64,000 nt of DNA, taken from the NCBI GenBank assembly GCA_000697475.1, contig JNEU01000874.1:46188-110187 (forward strand), given 5' to 3'. The translations under genes and the position numbers were made by a program. The notes beneath the pieces are model-generated. The model was not told the DNA's origin. It worked only from the letters and a program-made list of their open reading frames with translations, and did not search any database. This document shows, in pieces, positions 13,468 through 25,538 of the stretch (the first letter of the stretch is position 1; each line of letters starts with the position of its first letter). This DNA is from Lichtheimia corymbifera B2541 (Eukaryota; Mucoromycota; Mucoromycetes; Mucorales; Lichtheimiaceae).

Positions 13468-15570
13468 TTATAACGACTTTATCCGATTGTCCGAAAACCA
13501 TTTGTTGTAATCTAATTGCAGCAGTAGAATATCCAGGCTCCCATTGGCTTTGATTTCTTGAGGTGCGTCAGATACCAGGGTAAAGAAGCGATCCGTGATA
13601 AAAGAAAACTCCTGTAGATACCATCATTGAGTGAAAAAAAGATATGCATCCTACTATCACCCATCCTTTTTACCTTTTCAGTCTTTATGATCTGCTCCAT
13701 GTGTGCATTCTCGATACTTTCATACGGCTTTGCCCATTCATTGACAATATCGGACGCTGTTCGCTCCATTCGACGTCGTTTGGTGCGTTGCCAATCCTCT
13801 TGATGACATAATTCTTGCACAAAGGCACAGAATTTTTGACACATTCTCAATGCTTTATACATGATCTGGGCAGTATCCTTGGTCAAGATGAGACATCCTT
13901 GCATGATGTTGCGTAGATATTGGGTATGAGCAGCTTGAAGATCTTCAAAATCAGGGGTAGTAGTGGTGTTGGAAGATCGTTTAGCACCCGTAATGACCTG
14001 AATGAGTCGCTGATAGTGTGGATTGATGACATTGGACTAGGATAGTGAAAAAAAGGTATCAGCATCACCCACCTATCCTAAATGCACCCATGATTGTTAC
14101 CTGGATATGATTCCACAACGTATCCACCCAAAAGAGCATATAAGAACGTAATCGACAAATCGCCCTTGCTTCATGATTCGAAGGACCGTTCCTCAATGAT
14201 ATCCAAAGATCCGATAATGACATTTGTATGTTCCTCAATCCCGTCATGAATGTCCAAAGATCGCTATAGCATTGTAGATCCTCTTTGCTGAGAAATAAAT
14301 CAATGGGCCATCGCATATCATAATGTAATGTGCAGCTGAGATCCACGAGTAAAAGCCGGCTGAATAAGGATGATGACGATGATGCACTGGTTTCATTCTT
14401 TTGCATAATTTCCACGCAATAGCCATCCATTTGATCCTCGGCTTCGGTGCCCACAGAAGCCTTGGCCAGCAAGGCATTAAATTCCTGGTGTCGAAAGACC
14501 ATGGTTGTCTTGTGATGTTGATCATGCGGGTATTTAGCAAGCGATCGTCTACGCCATTCTGCACATGCAATGATAAAGTTGCTTGCAAGATCACCATAAC
14601 CGAGAAGAAACATGTGCCGAAATGATTCGAAATAGCATTGCAAGCTATGCTCGCCTGTCAAGACGCATGAAAATAGCCAATCTGCCGTGGATCGTCGTAT
14701 TTTCTGTACCACCTGCTTCAACGGATCATATTGTCGCAGCGATTGTTGTTGTTGTCGTAATGATAATAAGAGTTGCAAATGGTGTTGTTTCATGGTATCA
14801 GGCATGGGGTTGTTACCCATTTGGTTGACAGTGGCAACGGCCTTCCCAACAAAGAGCACAGACTCGGCCAATGCAAGTGGGATATGCTTGGGAATTTGCT
14901 CCAATGCTAATCCATATCGACGTTGCCAACCTGCTGTTGCTGCTGCTGTTGTTGTACTATTGTTGCTGGTGGTGGTGGTGGTGGTGCTTTTTGTAATGAA
15001 AAACTCGTCATTGGTCCAATTCCCATACACCATCCAAGAAGTGATTTGTCGATACAAGACATCATGCAATCGATCAGCCACCTTGTGCATCACATCACGA
15101 TAATCGCTGTTGCCTGTACGAGCCTCATCCAATACAAGGTCAAGAAGTTTACATCCACGATATTCGCACGCGTCAAACTTGTTGGTGAATTCGAGTAAAG
15201 CAGGTAATAATAGCTCCCATCGTCCCAAGGAGGATGCCAAGAGTGAAATAGGCACTACACCTCCACCTGCATCATAGGTTTTGTCGAGCACAAGTCGTTC
15301 CATATCCAAGATATCACGTCGGTATTCTTCCAATGTCGCTTCGAGTGCTGTAGCCATCGCTTGTGCGTACGCGTCTTGTTTGACAGAAAACGTATTCAGC
15401 TTTGCATAGATCCAACCCAGTTGGCCAAGTCGATTCAACGATTCGCGTTCGGCTGGGTGCAGCAATGGGAAATCAGGGTTGATTGAAAACGTGCAAGGGT
15501 CATCGGAAGGGAATGGTATAAAGACGTCGCTTGGAAAACCGGAGAGAACGAAAATGAGCTCATGAAGCAT
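13468..15570 (-). CDS. Gamma-tubulin complex component 4 (GCP4-like)
   Basis: Spc97/Spc98 superfamily protein that helps build the gamma-tubulin ring complex for microtubule nucleation. The N-terminus MLHELIFVLSGFPSDVF matches GCP4 (MIHELLLALSGYPG...), and further blocks fit: FPLLHPAERESLNRLGQLG, VLYRQITSWMVYGNW followed by DEFFI. Three exons: 15570 to about 14102, about 14036 to 13675 and about 13613 to 13468. The last encodes LDILLLQLDYNKWFSDN, equivalent to the LLRLDFNKYY end of human GCP4. Total is about 655 residues, the family's normal size (human 667). A Thr/Ser/Asn/Ala-rich insertion follows DEFFI. The start at 15570 is preferred over an in-frame ATG at 15612 because it aligns with the family. 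GCP4 is lost in budding yeast, so its presence fits a filamentous or basal fungus. Confidence 0.92.
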
Positions 15571-15703
15571 CAGGGATAAGGAAAAAGTGTAACGAAACTG
15601 GACAAGGGACAAAAGGCTCGCGCGACATTCCGAACAGCGTGTTCACGTGATTCATGAACTCAACAATATTATGCTTTATTACTACAAAATAAATCCCCCT
15701 CTT

Positions 15704-17686
15704 TTAAAATGTGGTACTTCCCCAAGCAGCAGAAGGTGGTGGATTAGATGATGCAAAAGGATTGGATGATCCAGTTGGATTGGGTTGTTGCAAAGGAAGC
15801 GTAGGAGGCAAGAATGATGTTGATGCACCTGTCATTTGTGGTTGTTGTTGCCAACCTGTCATTTGTGCTTGTAAGGGTTGCATTGTTCTGAAGGGATTGG
15901 AGGTTGTCGTTTGTTGTTGTGCAGGTCCTGTCCGATGACTGGGGATCATCATAGAGTTGGCTCGATTAAAAGATGGTTGTTGCTGTAATGATGGAAGGCT
16001 TCCAGTTGGTTGGGGAGGAAGAGTTGACATACGAAAAGGGTTATGTGAACTACCCGTGTTGGTCATTGTAACAGGGTTTAGTTGCTGAGGACTGCCCATG
16101 AATGATGTTTGTTGCGAAGGAACAAAGCTCATGCTACCAGTCGTCAACGGCTGCTGTTGCTGTATGACCGCCGTTTGTTGGTTTTGTATACTTCCAAAGA
16201 AATCATCAAGGCTTTGATTAGGTGTAACTGATGCTGGTTGTGATGATGGCAGGTTATTGGTAGTAGTGGTAGTGGTGACAAAAGATGATGGTTGCTGTTG
16301 CTGCTGTACAGGTTTGGGTGCTGCTACATGTCATGATCCCTCTTTAGTATTTGATTGACCACCCTGTTCCTCCCTGTTTATTAACATACCTTCTTGTGTA
16401 TTGGTGTCTTCCTCAGGATTGTTCTTTTTCCGTATGTATGCCTCCCGTTGTGCTTCATAGTTGGGATCATTGAGATATTCTTCCAGTGCAGTAGCCAGAG
16501 ACAAAGGTGCCTACACAATGACTTGCAGGTTAATTTACCATTCCTCCTTCCTTCTCCACCCCACTCAAACCCCCTTTTGAAATCGATCAAAACCTTCCAC
16601 CCCTACTACTACCACTACTCACGTGCTTCAAATTGGGAATGTTAATCTGCATATCGGATTGAAGTCGTCGTGCTTGATTCAAATATGAAATGATGTCCTC
16701 GATTTGCTTGGTGAATCGCTTGTAAATGCCGAGAGATGTTTGTGCATCTGATTTACTCATGGCAAAGTAATGCTCTATTGTTTTTGTGTTGGGTCAAAAT
16801 ATTTGTCTTTTTTCACTGTATGTATCGGGTTACCTAATATGTTAACAATCCCTTCATTCAATGACCGAGAACAGCTGAGCAAGTCTTCGACAATGAGACG
16901 ATAAGCGTAAAGGCAAATAGCTTCATCCACACCATCAATAAGCAGCTATATAGAAAATTAGTGTCATTGTTTTAGTCTTGTCGGGGATGACCTTACATTG
17001 GTACTTAATATGGATGCAATTTGTTTTTGTAGCACCTGTGTTTCCTTGAGCAGTCCATTCGACGTTGAAAGATGTCGTAGCCTTCCTTCCTTTTGCCCAG
17101 TGGTTGGTTTCATCAAATCCTTTCTCAATTCACCATACGCTTCTGCACGTCGTGCTAGATATTCCTTGTAGATGCGAATATTCTGTACTTGAGTATGGGC
17201 TATTGTTGTTGATGCATAATGTCAATGCACAAATCCACAGCAGCGGCAGGTGTTAACTCACTTGACGACTTGTCACGCAACTTGTTTGTTTCCAAGATTC
17301 CGAGATGATGATACACGTAGCTTGCTGCACAGTCATCAGCACCTTCCCGCATTAATGTATGAATGATAATCAGCACCTTGAATACAATCTAGTAGCAGTA
17401 CACACATATATTAACGCCCATCCTTCCTTATGACCCAATGGGCTGGACTTACAATCCATGAAGTCTCTTTCATTCGTTTGGATAATGTGTGCATGATATC
17501 TTCAATATTGGCCGGGCTTTGGTGTGTCAAAGCAACGAGCGCTATGTAATATTATTGAGGTTAACTGCTTGGTTGGGGGTGCGAATGACCAAGGGAAAAA
17601 GGACAATGAGGAAACGTACTATCCAAATGCTTTCGTTTTGGAGGTTGGTATTCCAAACGTGTTGCTTTTCTCACTGCAGTCTCCAT
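15704..17686 (-). CDS. ANTH-domain clathrin adaptor (AP180/CALM, YAP1801/1802 type)
   Basis: Endocytic adaptor that binds PI(4,5)P2 through its N-terminal ANTH domain and recruits clathrin and EH-domain proteins. The start METAVRKATRLEYQPPKRKHLDS is equivalent to the lipid-binding KGATKxKxxPPKxKY region. The next exon (LVALTHQSPANIEDIMHTLSKR, then WIVFKVLIIIHTLMREG) is the classic ANTH helix block. Several more exons down to about 16330 complete the helical domain. The C-terminal third is a disordered Gln/Pro/Thr-rich tail with three NPF motifs (SHNPFRM, TSNPFRT, SSNPFAS) that bind EH domains of Ede1/Pan1-like proteins, plus repeated TG(S/W/A) peptides. It ends AWGSTTF. Exon joints between 16330 and 17560 were only partly traced. 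Upstream in-frame sequence lacks conservation, so the ATG at 17686 is chosen. Confidence 0.87.
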
Positions 17687-17896
17687 GAGGAAGGGTCGAC
17701 TGGGGTTTGGGTGGGGGAGATAAAAGAACAAGAGTAAGGTTCCTCGGTTAAATCCTGAACCGTGCGCATTAAAAGCAGCAGGAAGGTCTACGTGACGTCG
17801 TGGAGTAAACACTTGTACATTTGATAGGCTACTACTCCCCATACTCCTCCCTTTGACAAGTCCCACACACACCTCCCCACTCTTTCCATTGCCCCA

Positions 17897-18871
17897 ATGG
17901 CATCCCGACTGTTGACCACGGCATTATTGCGTGTTGCTCGTCAGCAACCCATGGCTACTTGTAATAATGACACTGGCTTTATTCATTGTCCCCATTGAAT
18001 ATTTATAAATGATATATATATATAGTGAAGCCTGCATTCCACACTACCACTCGCCGTGCCTTGACCATTAGCGCACCTCGCATGCAAGGTAAAAGAAAAA
18101 GGAACTCTCTATTATTCGAGCAACCAATGACTGACAACAATAACATAATAGCCAGCCCCAAGGCAGACCCCAGCTACAAGTCAGGCAACGACGCACTGCA
18201 CGAATATGGTCAATACCTTATCTCTGCCATGCCCAAGTATATCCAACAATTCAGTGTATACAAGGACGAGTTGACAGTCTATGTTGCACCTTCAGCCTTG
18301 GAACCTGTCATGCTATTCTTGCGAGATCATACCAACTGCCAATTCAAGTCAGTGCAGGATATCACCGGTGTCGACTATCCTTCGCGTGAACACCGCTTTG
18401 AAGTCGTCTACAATATGCTCAGCATGCGTTACAATGCTCGTATTCGTGTCAAGACATACGCCAGTGAAACTTCGCCCGTGCCTTCCATGGTCCCCCACTT
18501 TAGTGTTGCCAACTGGCAAGAACGTGAAGTTTATGACATGTTTGGCGTCTTTTTTGTGGGTCATCCCGATCTTCGTCGTATCTTGACTGATTATGGCTTC
18601 GAAGGCTATCCTTTGCGTAAAGACTTTCCTCTCACCGGCTATGTGGAATTACGCTATGATGAAGAAAAGAAACGAGTTGTCCAAGAACCACTTGAATTGG
18701 CTCAAGCATTCCGAAACTTTGAAGGTGCCTTGTCTCCTTGGGAAGCAAATGGTAAGTAGTAGTATGATGGAGGATGGAGACATTATATTCATGGATGGCT
18801 CTTTTTTTCTTTTACAAGGTCCTGGTCGTGATGATACTCCTGTCAAGAATATCGAGGATGAAAAGAAATAG
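17897..18871 (+). CDS. NADH dehydrogenase (complex I) 30-kDa subunit, NDUFS3/NuoC
   Basis: Peripheral-arm subunit of mitochondrial complex I. Exons 17897-17960, 18026-18088, 18152-18751 and 18819-18871 give 259 residues. The N-terminus [19 protein letters not shown] is an amphipathic, Arg-rich mitochondrial presequence. The body is standard: [20 protein letters not shown], then [40 protein letters not shown] and [15 protein letters not shown]. The family signature [21 protein letters not shown] is intact. The last exon adds [17 protein letters not shown]. Presence of complex I excludes Saccharomyces-type yeasts. Only 25 nt upstream of the ATG lies the edge of the divergent upstream region shared with the ANTH gene. 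Confidence 0.97.
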
Positions 18872-19032
18872 ACAAATACATGTACTTATTACTCTTGTTT
18901 ACTACAGAATAAAGTTTGCAAAGAAAAAGGCAGAGATTATATCCTGGTCAGTTTCATTGCCTTGTGGTGGGATGCTTTTCTTTTTCGTTTACCTTTCCGA
19001 GTTTTTCCTATCCTCCTACGTCCTCTTATCCC

Positions 19033-19616
19033 ATGCTGTTCCTTGTTGCAAGCAAAGGTGTCCATTATCACTCATCCAATGTCGCCGAAACAACGCAAGA
19101 TACAACATCAGGTATGTAATGCTACAAGCCTATTTCTCTATTACGTCTATTCTGACATGTCGACTCTCATCATTATTAGGATACATCCATGACCTTTTCC
19201 CAGTTGTGCTTGTCAGCCTTGTCATTATCACGTCGTTATATGGGATTGTAGCAGCAATGGTTTTTATATGGGCCAAGTACGGATGGCACCATGCTCATGC
19301 AGCGGCCGGTGATGTGGAACGACAAAAACATCATCCAGAGATAGCCTGTTATGGTGCGTTAGAGAGATCAATTACCTATTATGATTGGAATCGGCCCCCA
19401 CCCTACAGACACAAGCCATCATTGAACCCGATAAGATATCCACCTCAAGTGAGACGTTTCTATCATAGCAGTGTTCTACCAAAGAATCATCCGCGCCACC
19501 CAATGTCACATCCATCCCCTCTGCTGACCATGGAAGAACGGCAAAACCATTGGCACAAAAGACGTGATGCTTTGTTGAAAAAGTTTGCTGCACCCACCAC
19601 TACCACCTCCAACTAA
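19033..19616 (+). CDS. Small single-pass membrane protein, unknown function
   Basis: Two exons (19033 to about 19112, then about 19181-19616) join in frame to give a protein of roughly 170 residues. A luminal or extracellular start (MLFLVASKGVHYHSSN) is followed by one hydrophobic helix (LFPVVLVSLVIITSLYGIV continuing AAMVFIWAKYG). The tail is basic and rich in His, Pro and Arg (WHHAHAAAGD, YDWNRPPPYRHKPS) and ends KKFAAPTTTTSN. The open frame extends about 39 codons upstream, but that part overlaps the likely 3' UTR of the complex I gene. I recognise no domain. It begins only 162 nt after the complex I gene on the same strand. Confidence 0.55.
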
Positions 19617-20598
19617 TTGTCGAAATCCAGGAACACGCTATGGATGCTTCTTTTTTTCCACATTGCATGATTTACATTCCCACCTAAATAAAACATCAAC
19701 AACATTATCCACTCGAAACATCACAACCTCCCTTTTCCAATCCTTCAAAGCATTCAACCACGTGGTTACTGCAATCAACTCGTTATGACTCTTTGCTAAA
19801 CCCATGTCTCCGCATAATAAACACTCTCTTTCAACTCGCGATTTTGTGTAGCGCATTGACCTGCGGCGTGTATAGTAGTAGATGTTGGTTGGGTTTACCT
19901 GAAACGAGGATTTTGTACGACACACGCTGAGCCTCACATGGGCGGCCCCATTTTCATTTCAATGCGCATACATATCCTCCTATCAATGTAGACCATCTTC
20001 TTTGTATTTGTATTCCACAATAACATTGTGAGTGCTGATTCTATGGGTGGGATAACTCATACATACACCTGAATATACTGTCGGAGGAAGATGACGAATA
20101 CGGGATAGTGTTTCGTAGTCCTCGACGTCGTCGTCATCATGGAAAAGATCGTCATGCTTTCAAGCTGGTGACAAGTGTTTTGACGCAATGGTCAACAACA
20201 GCGACGGCATTTTTATTTCGGGGAAACAAGCTTACACATAGGTGGCTCATATTGGTTGCACAGCTACTACTATAATTTTACTGCTGCAGCACAACCATCG
20301 CAACAACAACCTATTATTTCCAAAAGGATGACCTTTGTAAAGAAGAAAAAAGTAATGACTGTAGCATGATATCATGAAATAGTTTGCATGATGGCTGATG
20401 TGACTCCAGGTGATGTGTACTTGTGTGTCTGTTTTATGTTGACCATGTACAGCAGATATAGCTTTGAATGACATCCACGATGGGTAGTACAAAAAGCAAT
20501 CCTGATCAGACGTCATGCGACCATCTTTCTTTGTCTTTTTATCGCTGGATGCTTCTTTCATTTCCTCTGTTTCTTTTCTTCTATCCAATTCCACAACA
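19617..20598. other. Intergenic stretch with one unexplained open segment
   Basis: No complete gene is supported. On the plus strand an open frame without ATG runs from about 20040 to 20275 (see separate entry). The rest, including a minus-strand frame over 20247-20885 antisense to the arrestin gene, has no protein-like features. The arrestin promoter should lie at about 20300-20590, where pyrimidine tracts precede its ATG. Confidence 0.45.
20040..20275 (+). pseudogene. Open, protein-like segment without start codon
   Basis: The frame reads YGWDNSYIHL..., then SEEDDEYGIVFRSPRRRRHH, then DRHAFKLVTSVLTQWSTTA and LTHRWLILVAQLLL before a TAA. It is bounded upstream by an in-frame TGA near 20037 and contains no Met. 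It could be the last exon of a small unrecognised gene (a candidate first exon starts at the ATG near 19806) or a relic. No family recognised. Confidence 0.25.
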
Positions 20599-22445
20599 AT
20601 GAGTCCTCCTCTCACTGCTACAACCACTTTACAATATCCGTCACCTATTTCTACTACTACCCATGCACCATCAGATAGCAACAACGTCGACGATTCAAGG
20701 CTGCCACAACAAAGCAGCAATGACAACCACCACATGCAGCAGCAGCAGCGACAACGAGGACGTTCACGAGGATTGTCATTGAGTATTACAGGGGCCAACA
20801 CAGGAACAAGCAGCAGCAACAGCAACAACAGCACTAGTTCTTTACCTTGTCCACCCAAGATTGCCCAGCCAAGCACAGTCAGCATACAATTCGATTGTAC
20901 TCAACAACTCGTGCTACGACCCGGGCGCATTGTGCGTGGTATGTAGATTACGTACTTGGTTGTTGCATCTTTGTTGATATACTTTCCTGCAAAAAGGTAC
21001 GGTTATCTTGCATGCAACACGACCCATTCATGCAACGCAGATTCGTATCAAGGTACGTTGTAGGTGATTGGAATGTGAAAGTGGGAGCTTATTAATATGG
21101 ATGATGATAGCTTCGGGCGGAAGAGATGGTTGCAATTAGAGTTAAAGATAAGCCCCATTGTTGTCTTCACAAGGTGACCGTGGTGCATTTTGAGGTGGAT
21201 ACCAAGGTGTGGGGTCATGAAACAAGCGGTAAGTCGTCGTATGTAAATCACATTGGAAACGATTCATGACTCGATTTACGATAGCATTTGTGCTGAATAC
21301 CTGGCAAACACTGGAACCTGGAACACACAAATTCCCCTTTGCATTAAAGGTAAATTTAGCATCTTTTACTACTACATTGGAGGATTGATGTTTATCCCAC
21401 CAAACTTAGTTTTGCAACGTCAATTTTCCACCAAGCGTCAATGAGCCTGCTGGATGCTCCATACAATACTTGTGGACAGCCCATGTGGATGGTGCAGCAT
21501 TTCAACCCAGTATACGAAGCAAGCAATACAGCACACCTTTTCGACCCATCATCTGTGCGCCCATGCCAGTACCTTGTGCGTTAGAAGATTGGTTGTACAA
21601 GTCCGATATGCGTACACCCTATGCGTATGCCAAAGTGTTGCTTTCAAAACAAGTCTTTTGCCCAGGTAAAAATTAAAAAACATAAAGGTCGTAAAATAGT
21701 ATGCTTATATTCCTCTACTACTACTACTATCCAAGATGATTGGGTTGATATCCAATTGGAGATTCGATGCTTACCATCCGATATGATTATCAGTGATCTT
21801 GGTTACACGCTTAAAAAACATCATGACGCCAAGTTGCGATTGCAACAAGGTACAGCTTATCGTAAGGATGAGAGCGTCATTGTCTATGAAACGCATACAG
21901 GAGTCCCTGGCAATGATGGCGAAGCTCGGATCCCTTTGCATTTCCGATTACCAACACGTGGCGTATCACCGTCATTCACATCACGGCATTTACGCGTCTA
22001 CTATAGTCTAGTGCTGCATATTGAATGTCGTCAACAACAAGGTAGCACAGGGCGATTACTTAAAAAGAATAACATACACAAAGCCGATTTGGTAGTGCCC
22101 ATTGCTATTGCAAATTTGCAGCATGATCAAATGCTTCAAGTCTCCAACTTGACAGCCATTCAGCCTTATCAGACCTCAGATGACGTACCCATGTTTTTTG
22201 ATCCTTCCTTGGATGAACCGCCTTCGACACCTTTGCTCACTGCCAATGGCACATGTGCTTCCAGCTTACTACAACAAAACAGCACACCGCCTCTCCAATC
22301 ACCACCCAATTACTTTAGTCTACATACGTTACCACCTCAGCTTCGAAAACAAAAACGAGTTGAACGCACCACGCATACATCCCATTTCTTGACCGATAGC
22401 ACCGATACTGTAGATGTTGTCGATGTTTTGGATGATGAATGGTGA
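20599..22445 (+). CDS. Alpha-arrestin-like protein
   Basis: Arrestin-fold protein; fungal members act as adaptors that bring Rsp5-type ubiquitin ligases to membrane transporters or act in pH and nutrient signalling. After a Ser/Asn/Gln-rich start (MSPPLTATTTL...), the N-terminal arrestin domain begins at STVSIQFDCTQQLVLRPGRI with VRG then TVILHATRPIHATQIRIK. It continues FVLNTWQTLEPGTHKFPFAL and FPPSVNE, the typical edge of arrestin_N. The C-terminal half (DWVDIQLEIRCLPSDMII, YSLVLHIECRQ, KADLVVPIAIANLQ) fits arrestin_C. Five or more exons; joints near 20942, 21056, 21230, 21352 and 21666 were read by eye. No clear PPxY is visible; LPPQLRKQKR and a Thr/Asp-rich acidic end (DVVDVLDDEW) close the protein. 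Which arrestin subfamily it is cannot be told. Confidence 0.75.
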
Positions 22446-22500
22446 TTTAAAATCATTCTAAACTCACCTCCCATTTGTAATATAATGACCAGTACTAGAA

Positions 22501-22654
22501 GCATACGAGCAGTAGCAGTATATAACATAAAACGAAAAGGCGTTTATGACCCTAAATTGACAGTCCTATAAGTACCTGCATACGAGCAGTAGCAGTATAT
22601 AACATAAAACGAAAAGGCGTTTATGACCCTAAATTGACAGTCCTATAAGTACCT
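22501..22654. repeat. Perfect 77-bp tandem duplication
   Basis: Copy 1 (22501-22577) and copy 2 (22578-22654) are identical over all 77 bases as read, both starting GCATACGAGCAGTAGCAG and ending CCTATAAGTACCT. Flanks differ on both sides. The pair begins 55 bp after the arrestin stop codon, so it probably lies in its 3' UTR or just beyond. Each unit contains TATAACATAAAA. Confidence 0.97.
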
Positions 22655-24644
22655 TGTTCTGCTAGTTGCTAAATGCAACATGCAATCATCCAGATGACGT
22701 TTTCAGGAAGCATCTCTCAAGCGTGCTAGTATCATTTCCTTCCAAGGTCCGTCCGTTTTCTTCTTTGGTCAAATAAGAATGCAAAATTCCTTTCAATAAA
22801 GCATGTGGGTAGATAAAAGTGGCCATTTGGAAGCGCAGTGCAGATAAAAAGGATCTTTGGCAAGTGCCACGCTATCGATGCTGTGATACAAGTTAATTTG
22901 GTACTACCGACAAAACCTCCTACACCTACAACTGTGACCAACCCTAATGGTTGTAATGTTGATGGTAACGCAAAGCCGTGGCACAAAAACCGGATCATTG
23001 CACATCACGCGATCCCACCTGTCTATGTATTCCCATGGATGTAAATAATGCGCTCAAGAGCGAAAGGTTGTGTGTTTTGAGAGATCTGCATTGCTCAGCT
23101 GTCACACACTCTCCTCCTTATGTACATTTTGTTGATTCTCCAAAGAAAGGATGGGTCACGTTGCATGTTAAGCATAGCCTCACGGATTCATGATTCAATA
23201 TTACGTGCAGGCCGTTCAAATCTGGGTATGCAATAATAGGGTCAAGTTGGAGGATGAAGGTCGGACATGAATATGTATGTTATCCTGTATGCAGGGGCAT
23301 AGCAAGATTGTTGACATGGTGCTGCATATAGCTTGACGACAAAGGACATGTAGAATCGGGATTGCAAGTACTTGTACATATTCTCCATACATATCCAGAT
23401 AGCTTTTTGAAAACCAATACATATACCACTAGCCTTCTTATAAAACAACCCACCATGTGAAGCTCCCACTTTCCAAGCAAGTATTTTGTCCAAGTATGTA
23501 CGTGAGAAATGGACACAGGTGTAGAAAAGGGAAAAAAAAGCTGGTTATAATAAGCAGCATGACGTTAGAAAACCTTATCTATAATCGGGTATTGTTTTAA
23601 GAGAATTGCGTTGACATGCAGATAAGCATTCTTATGTCTGCAACAGATGGAAAATGGTTAACTATATGCATAAAAGAGTACTACCATCATGGCAAATGGC
23701 ATTTAAAGATCAAGTAAAAGGTTCCAAAGCGAAAATCGCTGTTGACTTATAATACCGGTTCTTGTGAATCCAAGAACAACAGAACATCTCAGTTACCTCC
23801 TCCTTCTGTGCTTCTGGATACCAGCAGGGGGTGTGTATGTGACACACCATCCTACGTGTTTCCATATCATCCATCATCGTAAAAAGTTAATATGATGGGC
23901 ATGCTCATATCGTCCTTGCTTATTTACAGCACAACCAAATGTATTGCGTTTTCAACTCGACTACCATTCATCTTTTATCATACTTCGGAAGAGGTAAGTA
24001 CGTTCCTGGATGTTGGCAAGCCCAGCATTATCAACATCCGCATAATTGGAAGTAACAACGCATGTTTCGTTAGTGCTGTGTATAGATCATGCTGTTTAGC
24101 AAACACACCTTTCCCCAAAGGAGCATTTCACAACAAATGACGTTGATGGTGACGCTATAACAGGCAGGCACTTTTTTCTCTCTTGATCCATCAATCGAAG
24201 GTTATACCTTACATCTAAGCCCACCACTTTTTTCTGGATACATACCATTTTGCCTTGTCTCCCCCAATATCATAGTTACACACGACACAGCCAGAGCGGG
24301 ACCAAATGTTTGGGACCATGCATTTTGGTTTATTATGATAATGAGTAGTAATAGTTGACTAGCGTTTAGCGCGAAAGCAAAAATAACGTTTTGATCTTTC
24401 TACAGGATGAACTAGGATGTAAATAGAATGAATAAATGACAATGATGCTGGAGCGGTGAATAAGACTGGATCAAAGCGGGCGAGTAAACGGGTGGTGGTG
24501 GTGGTGGTGGTGGAATAACGGATATCGGTTTAAGAAAACATGTCGTACATTGCACACACGCACACGCAGCGAGAGGAGGCTGAAGAAGGGGGTATGGTGA
24601 TGGTATTATGATGTTGTTTTTGTTGTGTCGTCTTGTGTTGTTTG
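22655..24644. other. Gene-poor stretch, about 2 kb
   Basis: Many short overlapping frames exist on both strands, none with recognisable domains, signal peptides or consistent splice joints. A (GGT)n run sits at about 24491-24512. The last few hundred bases are the 3' flank of the minus-strand GPI-type gene. I see no gene or RNA here. Confidence 0.55.
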
Positions 24645-25037
24645 TCAGAACATGCATGCACCAAGGGCTAACACCACGATAAATGCAAGTGCAGGTCCAG
24701 AGACAAGAGAGTCGGTGGCAATGGGATCGTGCAATGAAGAGGAACGTAAACGGGATGATCCAGCTGCTGTGGATGGGAGAATGCCGGAAGCGTTTATATA
24801 TAGCTCGTAGTCTCTTGCTTCGAAAGCATAGTTTGCGTTGTATGTTTTAACGACTGTGCTGAAGAGTGGATAATAAGCGGCAGCTCTACTCTCTCGACCT
24901 TTTGTTGATCCCTGGTTTTGCCAAGTTGAGACGGATGGCACGTGAGGAGGAGAATAAGCGGGAGTTGTTGCCATGGCAGCAGTGGTTGCTACGCAAAGCG
25001 CTGTAATTATAAAGAAAAAGCCAAAGTATCTGGCCAT
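24645..25037 (-). CDS. Small secreted protein, probably GPI-anchored
   Basis: A single exon encodes 130 residues. The start MARYFGFFFIITALCVATTA is a signal peptide. A short mature part rich in Ser, Ala and Tyr follows (AYSPPHVPSVSTWQNQG, YYPLFSTVVKTYNANYAF). The extreme C-terminus is hydrophobic with no charged residues after it (SGPALAFIVVLALGACMF), preceded by small residues (DSLVSG) suitable as an omega site. This is the layout of a fungal GPI-anchored wall or plasma-membrane protein. There are no paired Cys motifs (CFEM-type Cys pattern absent). One possible N-glycosylation site is present (INASG). Divergent from the PKA gene, with about 500 bp between the start codons. Confidence 0.75.
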   Translation of the reverse strand: MARYFGFFFIITALCVATTAAMATTPAYSPPHVPSVSTWQNQGSTKGRESRAAAYYPLFSTVVKTYNANYAFEARDYELYINASGILPSTAAGSSRLRSSSLHDPIATDSLVSGPALAFIVVLALGACMF

Positions 25038-25538
25038 AGCAACAAGAGAAGAAAGGAGAAGAAAACGGGATGAATGCTATGTGTGTAAAGCAGATCGAAT
25101 TTGAGTTTTTGGATCCTGAAAACGCAGCTCAGCTACCCGAAAAGCAGTCAGCTCTGTGTGGGTGTGGGGTGAGACAGGGTATGTGTGTGCCTTGATGGAA
25201 AGCTCCTCTGGTTTCATCCGCTCAACTCCTCCTCCTCTTCCATCGTCGGATCAAACATTGTCGCCACCACACTTTGATCCTACCACCATTGAAGCATGCC
25301 TTATCCCTTATATCTCCCACGTATATTATCACCCAATTCAATTCATAAAACGATCTCTTTATTGTAACATGTCTCATCATCATGAGCATCCTGCAAATCC
25401 AAAAGGGTGTCTGAGTATAATATGCAACATTCGTGTTGCGTTTGTGCACTCGATAGCGGATGATTGGCTATAATTCATTTGCGCTTTCCTCTTGCTGCCA
25501 CCACTTGCACCTCTTCTCAGGCCGCCTTCTCACGCAAA
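25038..25538. other. Divergent promoter region between the GPI-type gene and PKA
   Basis: The 501-bp segment must serve both start codons. It contains a pyrimidine-rich run just before the PKA ATG (about 25480-25530) and a short CT/TCC-rich part at 25227-25250. No gene is seen. Confidence 0.5.

Noticed and set aside
20247..20885. 212-codon minus-strand frame
   Set aside because: It is largely antisense to the arrestin gene's repetitive Ser/Asn/Gln coding part, which yields long open antisense frames.
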